A DNA stretch of 64,000 bases. Origin: Sinomonas gamaensis (GTDB lineage: Bacteria > Actinomycetota > Actinomycetes > Actinomycetales > Micrococcaceae). The notes under the pieces are model-generated. The model saw only the letters and a list, made by a program, of their open reading frames with translations. It was not told the DNA's origin and searched no databases. This document shows, one piece after another, positions 24,659 to 33,528 of the stretch (position 1 is the first letter of the stretch; each line of letters begins with the position of its first letter). The stretch lies in the NCBI RefSeq assembly GCF_005876955.1, contig NZ_SSCL01000012.1, positions 1 to 64,000 of the forward strand. Direction: 5' to 3'. The translations under genes and the position numbers were made by a program.

Positions 24659-24659
24659 T

Positions 24660-25295
24660 TCACTGCACGGGCTGGCGGAGCAGGGTCCGGAGCTTTTCCG
24701 GGGCGCTGCGCCTTGGGTCACCGAGATAGATCTCGTGGTGGCGCCCGCGAGGCTGGAGGCCTGCGGCGGTGATGGCGGCATGCAGCCGAACGATGCTGGG
24801 CCCTTCCTCCGAGTAAGGCCCCCAATGCATGAGCTGCGCGCAGCGGCCCTCCTCCCAGCGCTCGAACCGGAGGCGATCTAGGGCCGGAAGCTGCTTGGCC
24901 CGGGAATCCCTGATGGCCTGCTCGATGACGGCCGCATCGATGGGTTCTGGTTGCATGATCATGGCCTGCCACCGCCACGCGGCGCGGTCGGTCTCTGCCA
25001 TGGTTGCCTCCCCGGCGGTCACCTTCGTCAGAAGATCGAACTGATCCGGCTGGTCCACCCACCACAGGGCCTCCAGCGGCATGACCTTGGTGCTCTCGCC
25101 CAGGGTCTTCTTGATCGCGAAATGCGCGGCGTAGCTGACGCTGTAGAGAGCCTGGATTGCTTCCGCAAAAGCAGGCCCTTCGGGATCGCCCTGCCCTTCC
25201 ACGATCGCAAAGGAAAGCGGCGGGACGTCGATGAACTCGACTGCTCCCTTACGCGCCTTGTACAGAACGTCGAGGTTCTGAAGCGGTGTGGACAT
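24660..25295 (-). CDS. GyrI-like small-molecule-binding domain protein
   Basis: A 211-aa stand-alone GyrI-like (SbmC/SOUL-type) protein. Features are PPLSFAIVEGQGDPEG near residue 25, EALWWVDQ near 75, an Arg/Trp-rich LMHWGPYSEEGPSIVRLHAAI and the final RHHEIYLGDPRRSAPEKLRT, which defines this cyclohydrolase-like branch. Members bind or hydrolyse small hydrophobic ligands. A CAAGGAG site precedes the ATG at 25295. Its 5' end overlaps the membrane-protein gene by 47 nt, so the two are cotranscribed. Confidence 0.85.
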   Translation of the reverse strand: MSTPLQNLDVLYKARKGAVEFIDVPPLSFAIVEGQGDPEGPAFAEAIQALYSVSYAAHFAIKKTLGESTKVMPLEALWWVDQPDQFDLLTKVTAGEATMAETDRAAWRWQAMIMQPEPIDAAVIEQAIRDSRAKQLPALDRLRFERWEEGRCAQLMHWGPYSEEGPSIVRLHAAITAAGLQPRGRHHEIYLGDPRRSAPEKLRTLLRQPVQ

Positions 25296-25716
25296 GGGTT
25301 GCTCCTTGGGGAGTGAGAAGTCCGAGCATCAGGAGAAGGAATCCGATTTCAGCCAGGCCCGCCAGGAAATAGACAAGCTGCAGGACGCTGAACGGAATGA
25401 AGACCATCTGGACGAAGATCCAGATCAGGATCGAATATCCGGCTGCCGCCGCCATCAACTGCCCCCAGCGGTGATTTCCGATCACCAGGACGACGGCGGC
25501 AACGTGAGTTCCGCCGACAATCACCGCGAGGAGGATCCCCGGCACGAGGAAGCTCGCGAAGGGGGAACCGGCAAGCATGCTGTTCGGGATCATCACCTCG
25601 GGCGGAAGTCCCAGGCGCTCCGGCCCCAGCCAGCTTCCGAGAGCCATGACGAGCCCGCCAAGGAACGACGTCAGCGCCACAAAGCCCGCCACAACGAGAA
25701 AAGCAATTCGGCTCAT
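25249..25716 (-). CDS. four-helix membrane protein
   Basis: A 155-aa protein with four hydrophobic helices (about residues 4-25, 48-72, 80-105 and 108-135) and a short polar tail. Family not identified. The ATG at 25716 is preceded by AGGAGG. Its last 47 nt overlap the start of the GyrI-like gene in another frame, suggesting that translation of the two is linked, perhaps as a binding protein with its membrane partner. Confidence 0.7.
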   Translation of the reverse strand: MSRIAFLVVAGFVALTSFLGGLVMALGSWLGPERLGLPPEVMIPNSMLAGSPFASFLVPGILLAVIVGGTHVAAVVLVIGNHRWGQLMAAAAGYSILIWIFVQMVFIPFSVLQLVYFLAGLAEIGFLLLMLGLLTPQGATHVHTASEPRRSVQGA

Positions 25717-25915
25717 GTCTGCCTCCTGATGCTCTCCCACGGTCCCGCAATCGCCTCCCCTGCGGCAGTGCCAATGGTCCTGACGGACGGCGCGCAATGG
25801 ACCTGTGCCCTAAGCCCCTAACGCGGTTCCGCGGCAAGGTTCACCCTCAGGTATCACCACCGATTGTGGATGCGGGACTGCCGCCCGCCTGATTGAGGTG
25901 AGAACGCGAGTAGCC

Positions 25916-27280
25916 ATGGAGAGAATCAGCGCTGATGACCGCCTTATGCTCTGGCCTGATCAGCGATGGCCCCAAGACGTCGGCGCGCTAGGCGTGGTTG
26001 ACGGCACCCCCTTCTTGGAAGTTGATGGGCGCTTCCGGCTCGATGCTGCCCGCGACGCTGTGGAACGACGCCTCCACCTCATGCCGCGGTTCCGACAAGT
26101 CCTCTACAAGCCGGGGAAGGGATTGGGCTGGCCGCTCTGGGTGGACGACCCCCACTTCGACCTCGCCCATCACGTGGACGTCGCGCAGGTCCCCGTTCCA
26201 GGTGACGAGGTCCAACTCCTTCAAACGGTCGAGCGCCTCAGGCGCCGGAGGCTGGACTTCGGACGCCCGCCATGGGAGATGTGGTTCCTGCCAGGCCTGT
26301 CTGGGAACCGCGTGGCGCTGTTCATTCGCCTGCACCACGTCATGTCCGACGGGATGGCAGGAGTGGCCGATCTCGCGGCATTCCTCGACGACAGTCCGGT
26401 CGCGGAAGCCGCTCCCCCGCCGCCGTGGGATCCGGCCCCGCCGCCGTCAGCCTGGGATCTCCTCGCCGACAACGCGGGCCGCCGCGCGGCCCGAGTCGCT
26501 CGGATGCTCTCGGCAGCCGCTGCCCCGGGCGACCTCATCCGTCGGATCCAGTCAGCGTGGCCGTCCCTCCGCGAGGTGATGGTGCAAGCTCCCGGGCCTC
26601 TGACGAGCCTCAACCGCCTGGTGGGTCCTGACCGTGTCTTCGGGCTGGTGCGCAGCGAGCTCGAGGCGGTCAAGCGCGTGGCGCGCTCCCACGGCGCCAC
26701 CGTGAACGACGTCCTGCTCGATGTCACCGCGGCTGGGCTGAGGGGACTCCTCAGCAGCCGCGGGGAAGCCACGGAGAACCTGAGCCTGCCGGTCTACGTG
26801 CCCGTCTCGCTTCGACCCCTGGGTTTTCGTGGCGAGGGTGGAAACCTGATCAGCCAGATGGTGGTCCGCCTGCCGGTGGGATCGCGGGATCCTGGGGTGC
26901 GGCTTCGCCAGATCGCGGCCGAGACCGCGCGCCGGAAGATGCTGGCTCGCCCATCCCTCGGAACGACGTTCCGCAGCAGACTCGTCAGCGCTGTGCTGCT
27001 TCGACGGATCGCCCGCCAACGGGTCAATGTCGAGACCGCCGACCTCCCGGGGCCACAGGACACGCTGTATTTCGCCGGCGCCGAATTGCTGGAGATCTTC
27101 CCCTTGCTGAATCTCATCGGAAATGTCTCCCTCGGAGTGGGGGCAATCTCCTATGCAGGCCAATTCAATGCGATGGCTATCGCCGATGGCGGGGCTTATC
27201 CGGATCTGGACGAATTCACGAAGGCGGCCCAGACAGAGCTGAGGGCGTTGACTGAGACGGCAGTCGGGAGCCACTCATGA
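25916..27280 (+). CDS. WS/DGAT-type wax ester synthase / diacylglycerol acyltransferase-like protein
   Basis: A 454-aa bacterial WS/DGAT family member. The start (ERISADDRLMLWPD) is typical; the acyltransferase motif HHVMSDG is at His140-His141-xxx-Asp145-Gly146. The DUF1298 C-terminal half includes NVETADLPGPQDTLYFAGA and a NVSLGVGAISYAGQFN-like segment. These enzymes make storage wax esters or triacylglycerol from acyl-CoA at the membrane. An in-frame GTG at 25898 is a possible earlier start. The next gene overlaps by 4 nt, the first of three tight junctions in this operon. Confidence 0.87.
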   Translation: MERISADDRLMLWPDQRWPQDVGALGVVDGTPFLEVDGRFRLDAARDAVERRLHLMPRFRQVLYKPGKGLGWPLWVDDPHFDLAHHVDVAQVPVPGDEVQLLQTVERLRRRRLDFGRPPWEMWFLPGLSGNRVALFIRLHHVMSDGMAGVADLAAFLDDSPVAEAAPPPPWDPAPPPSAWDLLADNAGRRAARVARMLSAAAAPGDLIRRIQSAWPSLREVMVQAPGPLTSLNRLVGPDRVFGLVRSELEAVKRVARSHGATVNDVLLDVTAAGLRGLLSSRGEATENLSLPVYVPVSLRPLGFRGEGGNLISQMVVRLPVGSRDPGVRLRQIAAETARRKMLARPSLGTTFRSRLVSAVLLRRIARQRVNVETADLPGPQDTLYFAGAELLEIFPLLNLIGNVSLGVGAISYAGQFNAMAIADGGAYPDLDEFTKAAQTELRALTETAVGSHS

Positions 27281-28725
27281 CCGCCGAGATCGAGCTCAGG
27301 GAACCGCAGCTGGCAGAGATAACGGTTCGCGTGCTGGACCGCTGGCCTTCAGCGGGTATCGCCATCGCCGTCGTCCGGGCTACGGGCCTTGCCTGGTTCC
27401 ACGGCCGCGGCCTCGCTGACACTGAGTGGCGTGTGCCCGTCACGGAGAACACTGTCTTCAGGATCGGTTCCGTCACCAAGACGTTCACCGCAGTCGCCAT
27501 CATGCAACTGTGGGAGCAGGGGCTCGTCGACCTCGACGCGCCCGTCTCCCGCTATCTGCAGGCCTTCGAGCTCGTACCCACGAAACCGGGACTGGGCCCC
27601 GTGAGCCTTCGGCACCTGCTGACCCACACCGCCGGAATCGGCTACTGGCCGCGCCCGTCCGACCTCCTGCGGCCTCGCCTCGGCTCCGGGGTGGAGTCGG
27701 TGCGGCCCATCAGCTCCCTGGCCCAGCTGTACCACCGCGGCCTTCCCTACGAAGTCGAGCCCGGGACCAAATGGATGTACAGCAATCACGGCTTCGCGGT
27801 CTTGGGCCAAATCGTCGAGGACGTGAGCGGTGTGCCCTTCGATCGCTATCTGCGCAGCGAGGTTTTTGACCGGCTTGGCCTCGAGCACACGGATCTCGTT
27901 CCGTCCGACAGGGTGCGGCCCCAGCTCGCGACAGGGTACGTCCTGACGCGGCATGGGCTCGCAGCAGTCCCCCGTCACGGAGTGCCCACTCCGGGAGGAG
28001 GCGCTGTCTATTCGACCGCCCGGGACATGGCGCGCTACGCCTCCGCCCTTCTGGCGGGCGGCAGCAATGACGCCGGCGTGATCCTCAAGCCCGCAACGAT
28101 CGAGACGATGTTCCACCCCCACTTCCAGGCCGACCCACGGGTGCCCGGAGTCGGCTTGGGGTTCGACCTCTCGGAGGAGGGCGGACGTCGCATGGTGGGC
28201 AAGGACGGCGTCGTCTCGGGGTTCCTGTCCTTCATGACCCTGGCTCCGGATCACGGGATCGGCGTGATCGTGCTGACCAACACCGGCGGACTCGACTCGC
28301 GCGGAGCGGCGGTGCCGCTCGGCGATGCGATCCTCCGGCATCTTCTGAGTCTCCCTCGCAGCGCGATCCCTGATGACCTCGCGCCTCACCCCGAAGTGTG
28401 GGCCGAGCTGTGCGGGTGGTACGGCCTCATGCCGGGCCCTATGACGAACGCCTTCATGAGGCTCGTCATGGGCGCAGGGGCCGAGATCAGGGTCCGCGGA
28501 GGGCACCTGCTGCTGCAGCCTCTGAGCCCGATCCCGGCGTTGCGCCGCGGGTTGCGGCTCTTCCCCGCCGACCCTGGCGATCCCTACGTCTTCCGTGTGG
28601 ACATGGCCGGCGTCGGCAAACCGCCTATGCCGGTCGTCTTCGTCAAGTCGGCGGGGACCGTCGAGCGCCTCTGTTTCGGCGAGACCGTGTTCCGCAAGCG
28701 ACTCACCAGAAAGGCACCCCGATGA
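27277..28725 (+). CDS. serine hydrolase of the beta-lactamase/PBP family
   Basis: A 482-aa class C-type serine hydrolase. The nucleophile motif is Ser65-Val-Thr-Lys68, with Tyr168-Ser-Asn170 as the second element. LRHLLTHTAGIGYW and AVYSTARDMARYASALLAGG are typical of esterase EstB/Lact-2-like members. No signal peptide is seen, so it is probably cytosolic and an esterase or amidase rather than a drug-resistance enzyme. It overlaps the acyltransferase by ATGA and the flavodoxin gene likewise, so it may act on an acyl product. Confidence 0.87.
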   Translation: MTAEIELREPQLAEITVRVLDRWPSAGIAIAVVRATGLAWFHGRGLADTEWRVPVTENTVFRIGSVTKTFTAVAIMQLWEQGLVDLDAPVSRYLQAFELVPTKPGLGPVSLRHLLTHTAGIGYWPRPSDLLRPRLGSGVESVRPISSLAQLYHRGLPYEVEPGTKWMYSNHGFAVLGQIVEDVSGVPFDRYLRSEVFDRLGLEHTDLVPSDRVRPQLATGYVLTRHGLAAVPRHGVPTPGGGAVYSTARDMARYASALLAGGSNDAGVILKPATIETMFHPHFQADPRVPGVGLGFDLSEEGGRRMVGKDGVVSGFLSFMTLAPDHGIGVIVLTNTGGLDSRGAAVPLGDAILRHLLSLPRSAIPDDLAPHPEVWAELCGWYGLMPGPMTNAFMRLVMGAGAEIRVRGGHLLLQPLSPIPALRRGLRLFPADPGDPYVFRVDMAGVGKPPMPVVFVKSAGTVERLCFGETVFRKRLTRKAPR

Positions 28726-29270
28726 AACGGATCTTCCTCATCTACGGCAGCACAGAGGGACAGACTGAGAAGATCGCCGAAGTGATCTCCGACGTTCTCC
28801 GCGAGCGCGGCCACGACGTCACCATGCTCGACGTCAAAGAGGCCGGTGACGGGATCCTTGAAGGCTACGACGGTGTCGTAGTCGGCGCGTCGATCCACGT
28901 CGGCAAACATGACCGCCACATCGTGGACTTCGTGCGGCGCCATCAGGATGCCCTCGCCCGAACCGCCTCCGCATTCTTCTCCGTCAGCCTGGCAGCCCAC
29001 GGCGATCGCCCGGAGGCCGAGAGCTATATCGAGCAGTTCGAGCAGGAGACGGGGTGGATGCCCGCGAAGGTCGCCCTCTTCAGCGGGGCGCTCCTCTACA
29101 CCCAGTACGGGTTCGTCAAGCGGCTGCTGATGAAGAAGATCGCGGGCGACAAGCCCGGAGAGCTGGGCACGGATACGTCCCGGGATTACGTGTACACGGA
29201 GTGGGACGGTGTGAGACGGTTCGCTGAAGACTTCGCGTCCCAGCTCGAGGAAAGTGCGGCCCCAGGGTGA
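28722..29270 (+). CDS. flavodoxin domain protein, HemG-like
   Basis: A 182-aa flavodoxin-fold protein close in length and layout to E. coli HemG: YGSTEGQTEKIAE (FMN phosphate loop), VVVGASIHVGKHDRHIVDFV, a middle LLYTQYGFVKRLLMKKIAGD and the end SRDYVYTEWDGVRRFA. HemG is the menaquinone-dependent protoporphyrinogen IX oxidase. Here the gene is surrounded by lipid-type hydrolases, with no haem genes, so the role may be different. It overlaps both neighbours by 4 nt. Confidence 0.82.
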   Translation: MKRIFLIYGSTEGQTEKIAEVISDVLRERGHDVTMLDVKEAGDGILEGYDGVVVGASIHVGKHDRHIVDFVRRHQDALARTASAFFSVSLAAHGDRPEAESYIEQFEQETGWMPAKVALFSGALLYTQYGFVKRLLMKKIAGDKPGELGTDTSRDYVYTEWDGVRRFAEDFASQLEESAAPG

Positions 29271-30148
29271 GACTCCGGTCCCGGTGGCCGCGGAAGATCC
29301 CGCTGCGGGACGTGTCGCTGTACGTCGACGTCGTGGGCCACGGGCCGCCGGTCGTGCTCATGCATGGCGGCCCGAGCGCGGATCTGTGGACTATGGCCGC
29401 GTTCCGGCGGTGCGCCGATCAGTTCACCCTCGTGTTCTACGACCACCGTTGCAACGGCAGGTCCATGGGAGTTCCCGTCTCATCCATGACGTGGGAGAAC
29501 CTCACCGCCGATGCCGAGGCGCTCCGCGAATTCCTCGGGTTCGAGACGTGGTCGGTGCTCGGGCACTCGTTCGGCGGCCACGTAGCCCTCGAGTACGCGC
29601 TCCGCTACCCCGAACGGGTGTCGCGCCTCGTGCTCCTGGACACGGGCGCGGACAGCCGGTGGTCGCGCGAGAACGCTCCGCGGATCCTGCAGCAGCGCGG
29701 CTACGACGAGGCGAGGGTAGAGCTTGTCCGCCGGTGGTTCCGGGGCGAATTCGCGCCACGGGAGTACCTCTCCACCTTCGTTCGGATCAGCGGAGCCTAC
29801 ATGTACGGCTCAGGGTGGCGCCCCATGCTGCGCGAACTCGCCGCCGGCGGATGGCGCACGCGGATGCGTCCCGAAGCGTTGATCTTCGCGGGCCGCCACC
29901 TCCTCCCGGGGTGGTCTGTCGTCGATCGGCTCGGTGCGATCACCGCACCCACGCTCGTGATGGCCGGGCGGGAGGACTTCCTGTTCCCGCCCGAGTGCCA
30001 GCAGGAGCTGGCAGGCGGGATTCCCGGGGCACGGCTGTCCATTGTCGATCGAGCAGGCCACAGCCCCCAGGACGAGCGGCCCGACGAAGTCCTGACCGCA
30101 CTCCGCACCTTTCTGACAGGAACGGGTTCTCAGAACCGGCCGGGTTGA
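29267..30148 (+). CDS. alpha/beta hydrolase (proline iminopeptidase-like)
   Basis: A 293-aa alpha/beta hydrolase with oxyanion loop MHGGPS (residues 32-37), DHRCNGRS, nucleophile Ser101 in GHSFGGH, an acid residue in AGREDFLFP and the catalytic His in DRAGHSPQDE. The MHGGPS start is typical of proline iminopeptidase-like enzymes. The GTG start overlaps the flavodoxin stop (GTGA). It ends the operon that begins with the WS/DGAT gene. Substrate unknown. Confidence 0.87.
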   Translation: MRLRSRWPRKIPLRDVSLYVDVVGHGPPVVLMHGGPSADLWTMAAFRRCADQFTLVFYDHRCNGRSMGVPVSSMTWENLTADAEALREFLGFETWSVLGHSFGGHVALEYALRYPERVSRLVLLDTGADSRWSRENAPRILQQRGYDEARVELVRRWFRGEFAPREYLSTFVRISGAYMYGSGWRPMLRELAAGGWRTRMRPEALIFAGRHLLPGWSVVDRLGAITAPTLVMAGREDFLFPPECQQELAGGIPGARLSIVDRAGHSPQDERPDEVLTALRTFLTGTGSQNRPG

Positions 30149-30177
30149 GGGCGGTGGTGGCTGGGGAGACAGTAACC

Positions 30178-30939
30178 GTGACCCAAGCAGACGAAGCCCA
30201 CGCAGTCCTGACCATGCTCTGCCCGCTCGCCGATCCCGAGAACGGAACCCTGATGGGTTTCGACGGCCGCCTCTGGCCGACCGACGGTCCCACCGCGTTG
30301 ACAGCTCTGGCCCTCCTGCCCCGGCCCACGCTCGACTTGCTGACCCGGCACTTCCCCGCGGCCACCCCGGCAGCCCGGCACCAGATCGCAGAAGCCGTAG
30401 GGATGCTCGCGAGCACCGTGGCGGACGGTTTCGCGCACCCCGAGATGGGTGAGGATCTGGCGAGTGCGCCGTTCGGCGCTGCCTGCCGGATCATGACGGC
30501 GAACGTGGGCAACGTTCTGGTCTTCAGCGAGATCCTCGACGGCGTCTGCGGGGACGCGGACGACGCGAGCCTGAGGGACGGCGTCCTGCCGGTGGCGCTG
30601 AAGGTCTTCGAAACCGGGGAGATTCCCCTCCCGCCGGAGGACGCGTCCGAGGACACGGAGGCCCTCGCCTTCGCGGCGCTCCCCCAGATCGACTACCTCC
30701 ACGCAGACCCAGAGCTCCGCGAGCGCGCAGGGGCCTTCCTCATGGCATTTGTCCTGGCCCATCAGTGCAGGCTCCCGTACCGGGAGTGGGCCCGCATCGA
30801 CGAACCGGCGGACTCGGTCTCGGCGTTCGCCCGGGCGCACCTCGATGAGCCGGCGCGGTGGGCCGCGGCTGTGCGCGAACACCGGTCGATGGACCCAGAG
30901 GTCCTGCGACCGGTGCTGGGAGATGGAGCCGCGCAGTAG
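30178..30939 (+). CDS. hypothetical protein
   Basis: A 253-aa acidic, helical protein with no recognised domain; repeated helical stretches (LTALALLPRPTLDLLTRHF, QIAEAVGMLASTVADGF) suggest a helical repeat fold. It follows the alpha/beta hydrolase gene by 29 bp on the same strand. The GTG at 30178 has GGGAG 9 nt upstream; earlier in-frame GTGs are possible. A short stem-loop follows the stop. Confidence 0.6.
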   Translation: MTQADEAHAVLTMLCPLADPENGTLMGFDGRLWPTDGPTALTALALLPRPTLDLLTRHFPAATPAARHQIAEAVGMLASTVADGFAHPEMGEDLASAPFGAACRIMTANVGNVLVFSEILDGVCGDADDASLRDGVLPVALKVFETGEIPLPPEDASEDTEALAFAALPQIDYLHADPELRERAGAFLMAFVLAHQCRLPYREWARIDEPADSVSAFARAHLDEPARWAAAVREHRSMDPEVLRPVLGDGAAQ

Positions 30940-30943
30940 GAGC

Positions 30944-30969
30944 GGGAATTGTGCTGAATCCCAATTCCC
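30944..30969. terminator. short hairpin after the 253-aa gene
   Basis: GGGAATT (30944-30950) pairs with AATTCCC (30963-30969) across a 12-nt loop, immediately after the stop at 30939. A weak candidate terminator separating this unit from the PucR gene. Confidence 0.35.
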
Positions 30970-31080
30970 CCTGAGGAAAATGGGGCGTCACCCAAACCCC
31001 ACTCGGAGGTGACACGCCTACCATGGTGCGTGCCGCCGGCAATGGCGCCGGCGGGTTGGCACTCTCGAACAAGGAACACG

Positions 31081-32679
31081 GTGGGATCAGTCAACGTCGA
31101 CGACATCTTGGAAGACCTGCCCGCAGATCTGGGCACCCTCATCAGCCGCCCCCAGCCCACGGACGCACCCGTGGCGCACGCCCTCATCCTCGACTCCGAG
31201 GATTCCGACCGCGACGTCTCCGAGGCACTCGTCTGCCTCATGGGCGTCCGCGGGCGGGAAGCCCTGCCTATGGTGCGGCACCTTGCGGTAAGCCGGCCAG
31301 TCGCCGTCGCCCTCAAGGGGACGGCGGGCGAGGCCCAGGAGATCGAGGAGCTCCTGCGGGCGGCCGGCGTCGGCCTCCTCCTCATCGAACCGACGGCTGG
31401 CTGGGACACCGTGCTCTCGGTGGTGAACGGCCGGATCCAGAACACGGACTACCACAGTGATGTGCTTACCCTCATCGAAGAGGACCTGTTCGCGATAGCG
31501 CAGACCACGGCCCGCCTCACGTCGAGCCATGTGGTGATCGAAGATGCCGCCAACAAGGTCCTGGCCTACTCGACCGTCTCGAACGACATCGACGAGCTCC
31601 GCCGCGCCTCGATTCTCACGCGCCGCGGACCGCGCAAATACGAGGTGCTGCTCAAGGATCTGGGCGCCTACCGGGAGCTGCACGAGACCCGAGGCGTGGT
31701 GCGGGTCCCCGAGAGGCCGGAGGACGGGCTGAGGGAGCGCGCGGCCATCGCCATCTTCGCCGGCGAGCGCGTCCTCGGCTACATCTGGCTGCAGGAGACA
31801 GGTTCCGGCTTCGCGCCCAACGTCGACGACCTCCTCGTGGGAGCCGCCCGCCGAGCCTCGCATGAGCTCATCCGGCACCGCAACGAGCAGTCGGTGCACC
31901 TCCGGGAGGACCGGATCGCCCGGCTCCTCTCCCATCCGGACGAAGCGGCGGCGAGCGCACAGTTCGCGCGCATCGATCCGGAACGGCCGGCCTGCCTCCT
32001 CCTCGTGGGTCTGAGCCCGGAGGACGCGCGGACGGCGGACGCCGAGCTCAAGCGCGGCGAACTGGCCAACCTCGCAGCGATCCACGCGGCGGCCTTCAAG
32101 GCCTCCGCTGTCGTGGGGCAGCATGCCGGCGAGACAGCGATTGTGGTCCCGGAGCTGCGCTCGGGCGATGCCGCGTCGGGCCTGCGCATGCTTGCCGACG
32201 CCATCGTCAAGGACGCAAGGCGGCTCGGGGTGGGGGTCCATATCGCGATCGGGCAGGTTGCACCGAGCCTGTTCGCCCTGAGGTCGACGGCAGCCGAGGC
32301 CGCGGCCGTCCTCCGCTGCCTGCGCCGCGCTGGGCAGCTCGCAGTCGCGTCGCTCGACGATTTCGAGGCCGAGGTCCTGTTGGAGGAGGCCGCCCGGGCC
32401 TTCGAGTCCTCCTCGTTCCGGCACCGCGCCCTGTCCCGGCTGTGCCTCGAGGACGAGGAGCTCGCCCAGACCTTGGTGGACTACCTCGCCGCGGGCATGG
32501 ACGTCACCGAATGCGGCCGCCGGATGGGCCTCCACAAGAACACCGTGTACTACCGGATCGCGAAGGCGAGCCGCCTCACCGACCTCGACTTCGGCTACCC
32601 CGCGCACGCCGCGATCGCGCTGCTCCACCTCGAGCTGTGGAAGGCGAAGCGGCTGACGACGGCGGGCGGTGCTGCGTGA
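31081..32679 (+). CDS. PucR-type helix-turn-helix transcriptional regulator
   Basis: A 532-aa regulator. An N-terminal sensor domain (about 1-130) precedes a GAF-like segment (DLFAIAQTTARLTSSHVVIED), a CdaR-like middle and a C-terminal PucR HTH: LAAGMDVTECGRRMGLHKNTVYYRIAKAS. The GTG at 31081 has AAGGA upstream. The stop overlaps the glutaminase start (GTGA), so the regulator and glutaminase are made together, and the ligand is likely to be linked to glutamine or nitrogen status. Confidence 0.87.
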   Translation: MGSVNVDDILEDLPADLGTLISRPQPTDAPVAHALILDSEDSDRDVSEALVCLMGVRGREALPMVRHLAVSRPVAVALKGTAGEAQEIEELLRAAGVGLLLIEPTAGWDTVLSVVNGRIQNTDYHSDVLTLIEEDLFAIAQTTARLTSSHVVIEDAANKVLAYSTVSNDIDELRRASILTRRGPRKYEVLLKDLGAYRELHETRGVVRVPERPEDGLRERAAIAIFAGERVLGYIWLQETGSGFAPNVDDLLVGAARRASHELIRHRNEQSVHLREDRIARLLSHPDEAAASAQFARIDPERPACLLLVGLSPEDARTADAELKRGELANLAAIHAAAFKASAVVGQHAGETAIVVPELRSGDAASGLRMLADAIVKDARRLGVGVHIAIGQVAPSLFALRSTAAEAAAVLRCLRRAGQLAVASLDDFEAEVLLEEAARAFESSSFRHRALSRLCLEDEELAQTLVDYLAAGMDVTECGRRMGLHKNTVYYRIAKASRLTDLDFGYPAHAAIALLHLELWKAKRLTTAGGAA

Positions 32680-33509
32680 GGGCGCTTCTCGACGAGCTCG
32701 TGACGGCGCATCGTCCTCCGTTCGGCATCGCTATCGCGAGTCTGGACGGAACGGTCGTCAGCGCCGGCGATGCGGAGACGCCGTTCCCCATCCAGAGCAT
32801 CTCCAAGCTCTTCTCGCTCGCGCTCGCACTCGGCAACGACCCGGGGCAGGAGCTCTGGGAGCGCGTGCTGCGGGAACCCAGCGGGACGCGCTTCAACTCC
32901 CTCGTCCAGCTCGAGGCGGAGGCGGGCATCCCCCGAAACCCCTTCATCAACGCAGGAGCTCTCGTGGTGACGGACTTCCTCCACGAGCGCGTGGGCAACG
33001 CGAGCGAGGCGGTGCTCGGCTTCCTGCGCGCGCGCTCCGGGAGCGAGGCTGTGATGGTCGACGACGACGCTGCCGCTGCCGAGCTCTCGGCCAGCTCCCG
33101 GAACCGGGCGCTCGCGAACTTCCTCGCGGACTTCGGCAATCTCCGCAATCCCGTCGAGGCGGTGCTCGAGCACTACGTGCGGCACTGCTCCATCACCATG
33201 AGCTGCCGGGAGCTGGCCCGCGCCGGCCTCTTCCTTGCCGACGCCGGAGCCGACGTGCTTTCTGCCGCCGACGCCAAGCGGATCAACTCGATCATGCTCA
33301 CGTGCGGCATGTACGACGCGGCGGGCGAGTTCGCCTACCGCGTCGGCCTGCCGGGCAAGAGCGGGGTGGGCGGAGGGATCCTCGCCATCGTCCCGGGCCG
33401 CTGCACCGTATGCGTCTGGAGCCCAGGACTCGACGCCAAGGGCAACTCGATTGCGGGCACCGCGGCCCTCGCGGACCTCACCGCCCGGACGGGGTGGTCC
33501 ATCTTCTGA
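32676..33509 (+). CDS. glsA: glutaminase
   Basis: A 277-aa serine-type glutaminase of the GlsA family: active Ser41/Lys44 (SISKLFSL), FNSLVQLE, IPRNPFINAGALV, SCRELARAGLFLA, GMYDAAGEFAYRVGLPGKSGVGGG and CVWSPGLDAKGNS. It hydrolyses L-glutamine to glutamate and ammonia. It is slightly shorter than typical (about 300-310 aa), mainly at the N-terminus. The GTG at 32676 overlaps the PucR stop. Confidence 0.92.
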   Translation: MRALLDELVTAHRPPFGIAIASLDGTVVSAGDAETPFPIQSISKLFSLALALGNDPGQELWERVLREPSGTRFNSLVQLEAEAGIPRNPFINAGALVVTDFLHERVGNASEAVLGFLRARSGSEAVMVDDDAAAAELSASSRNRALANFLADFGNLRNPVEAVLEHYVRHCSITMSCRELARAGLFLADAGADVLSAADAKRINSIMLTCGMYDAAGEFAYRVGLPGKSGVGGGILAIVPGRCTVCVWSPGLDAKGNSIAGTAALADLTARTGWSIF

Positions 33510-33528
33510 CGGACCACCCGATTCCCCG

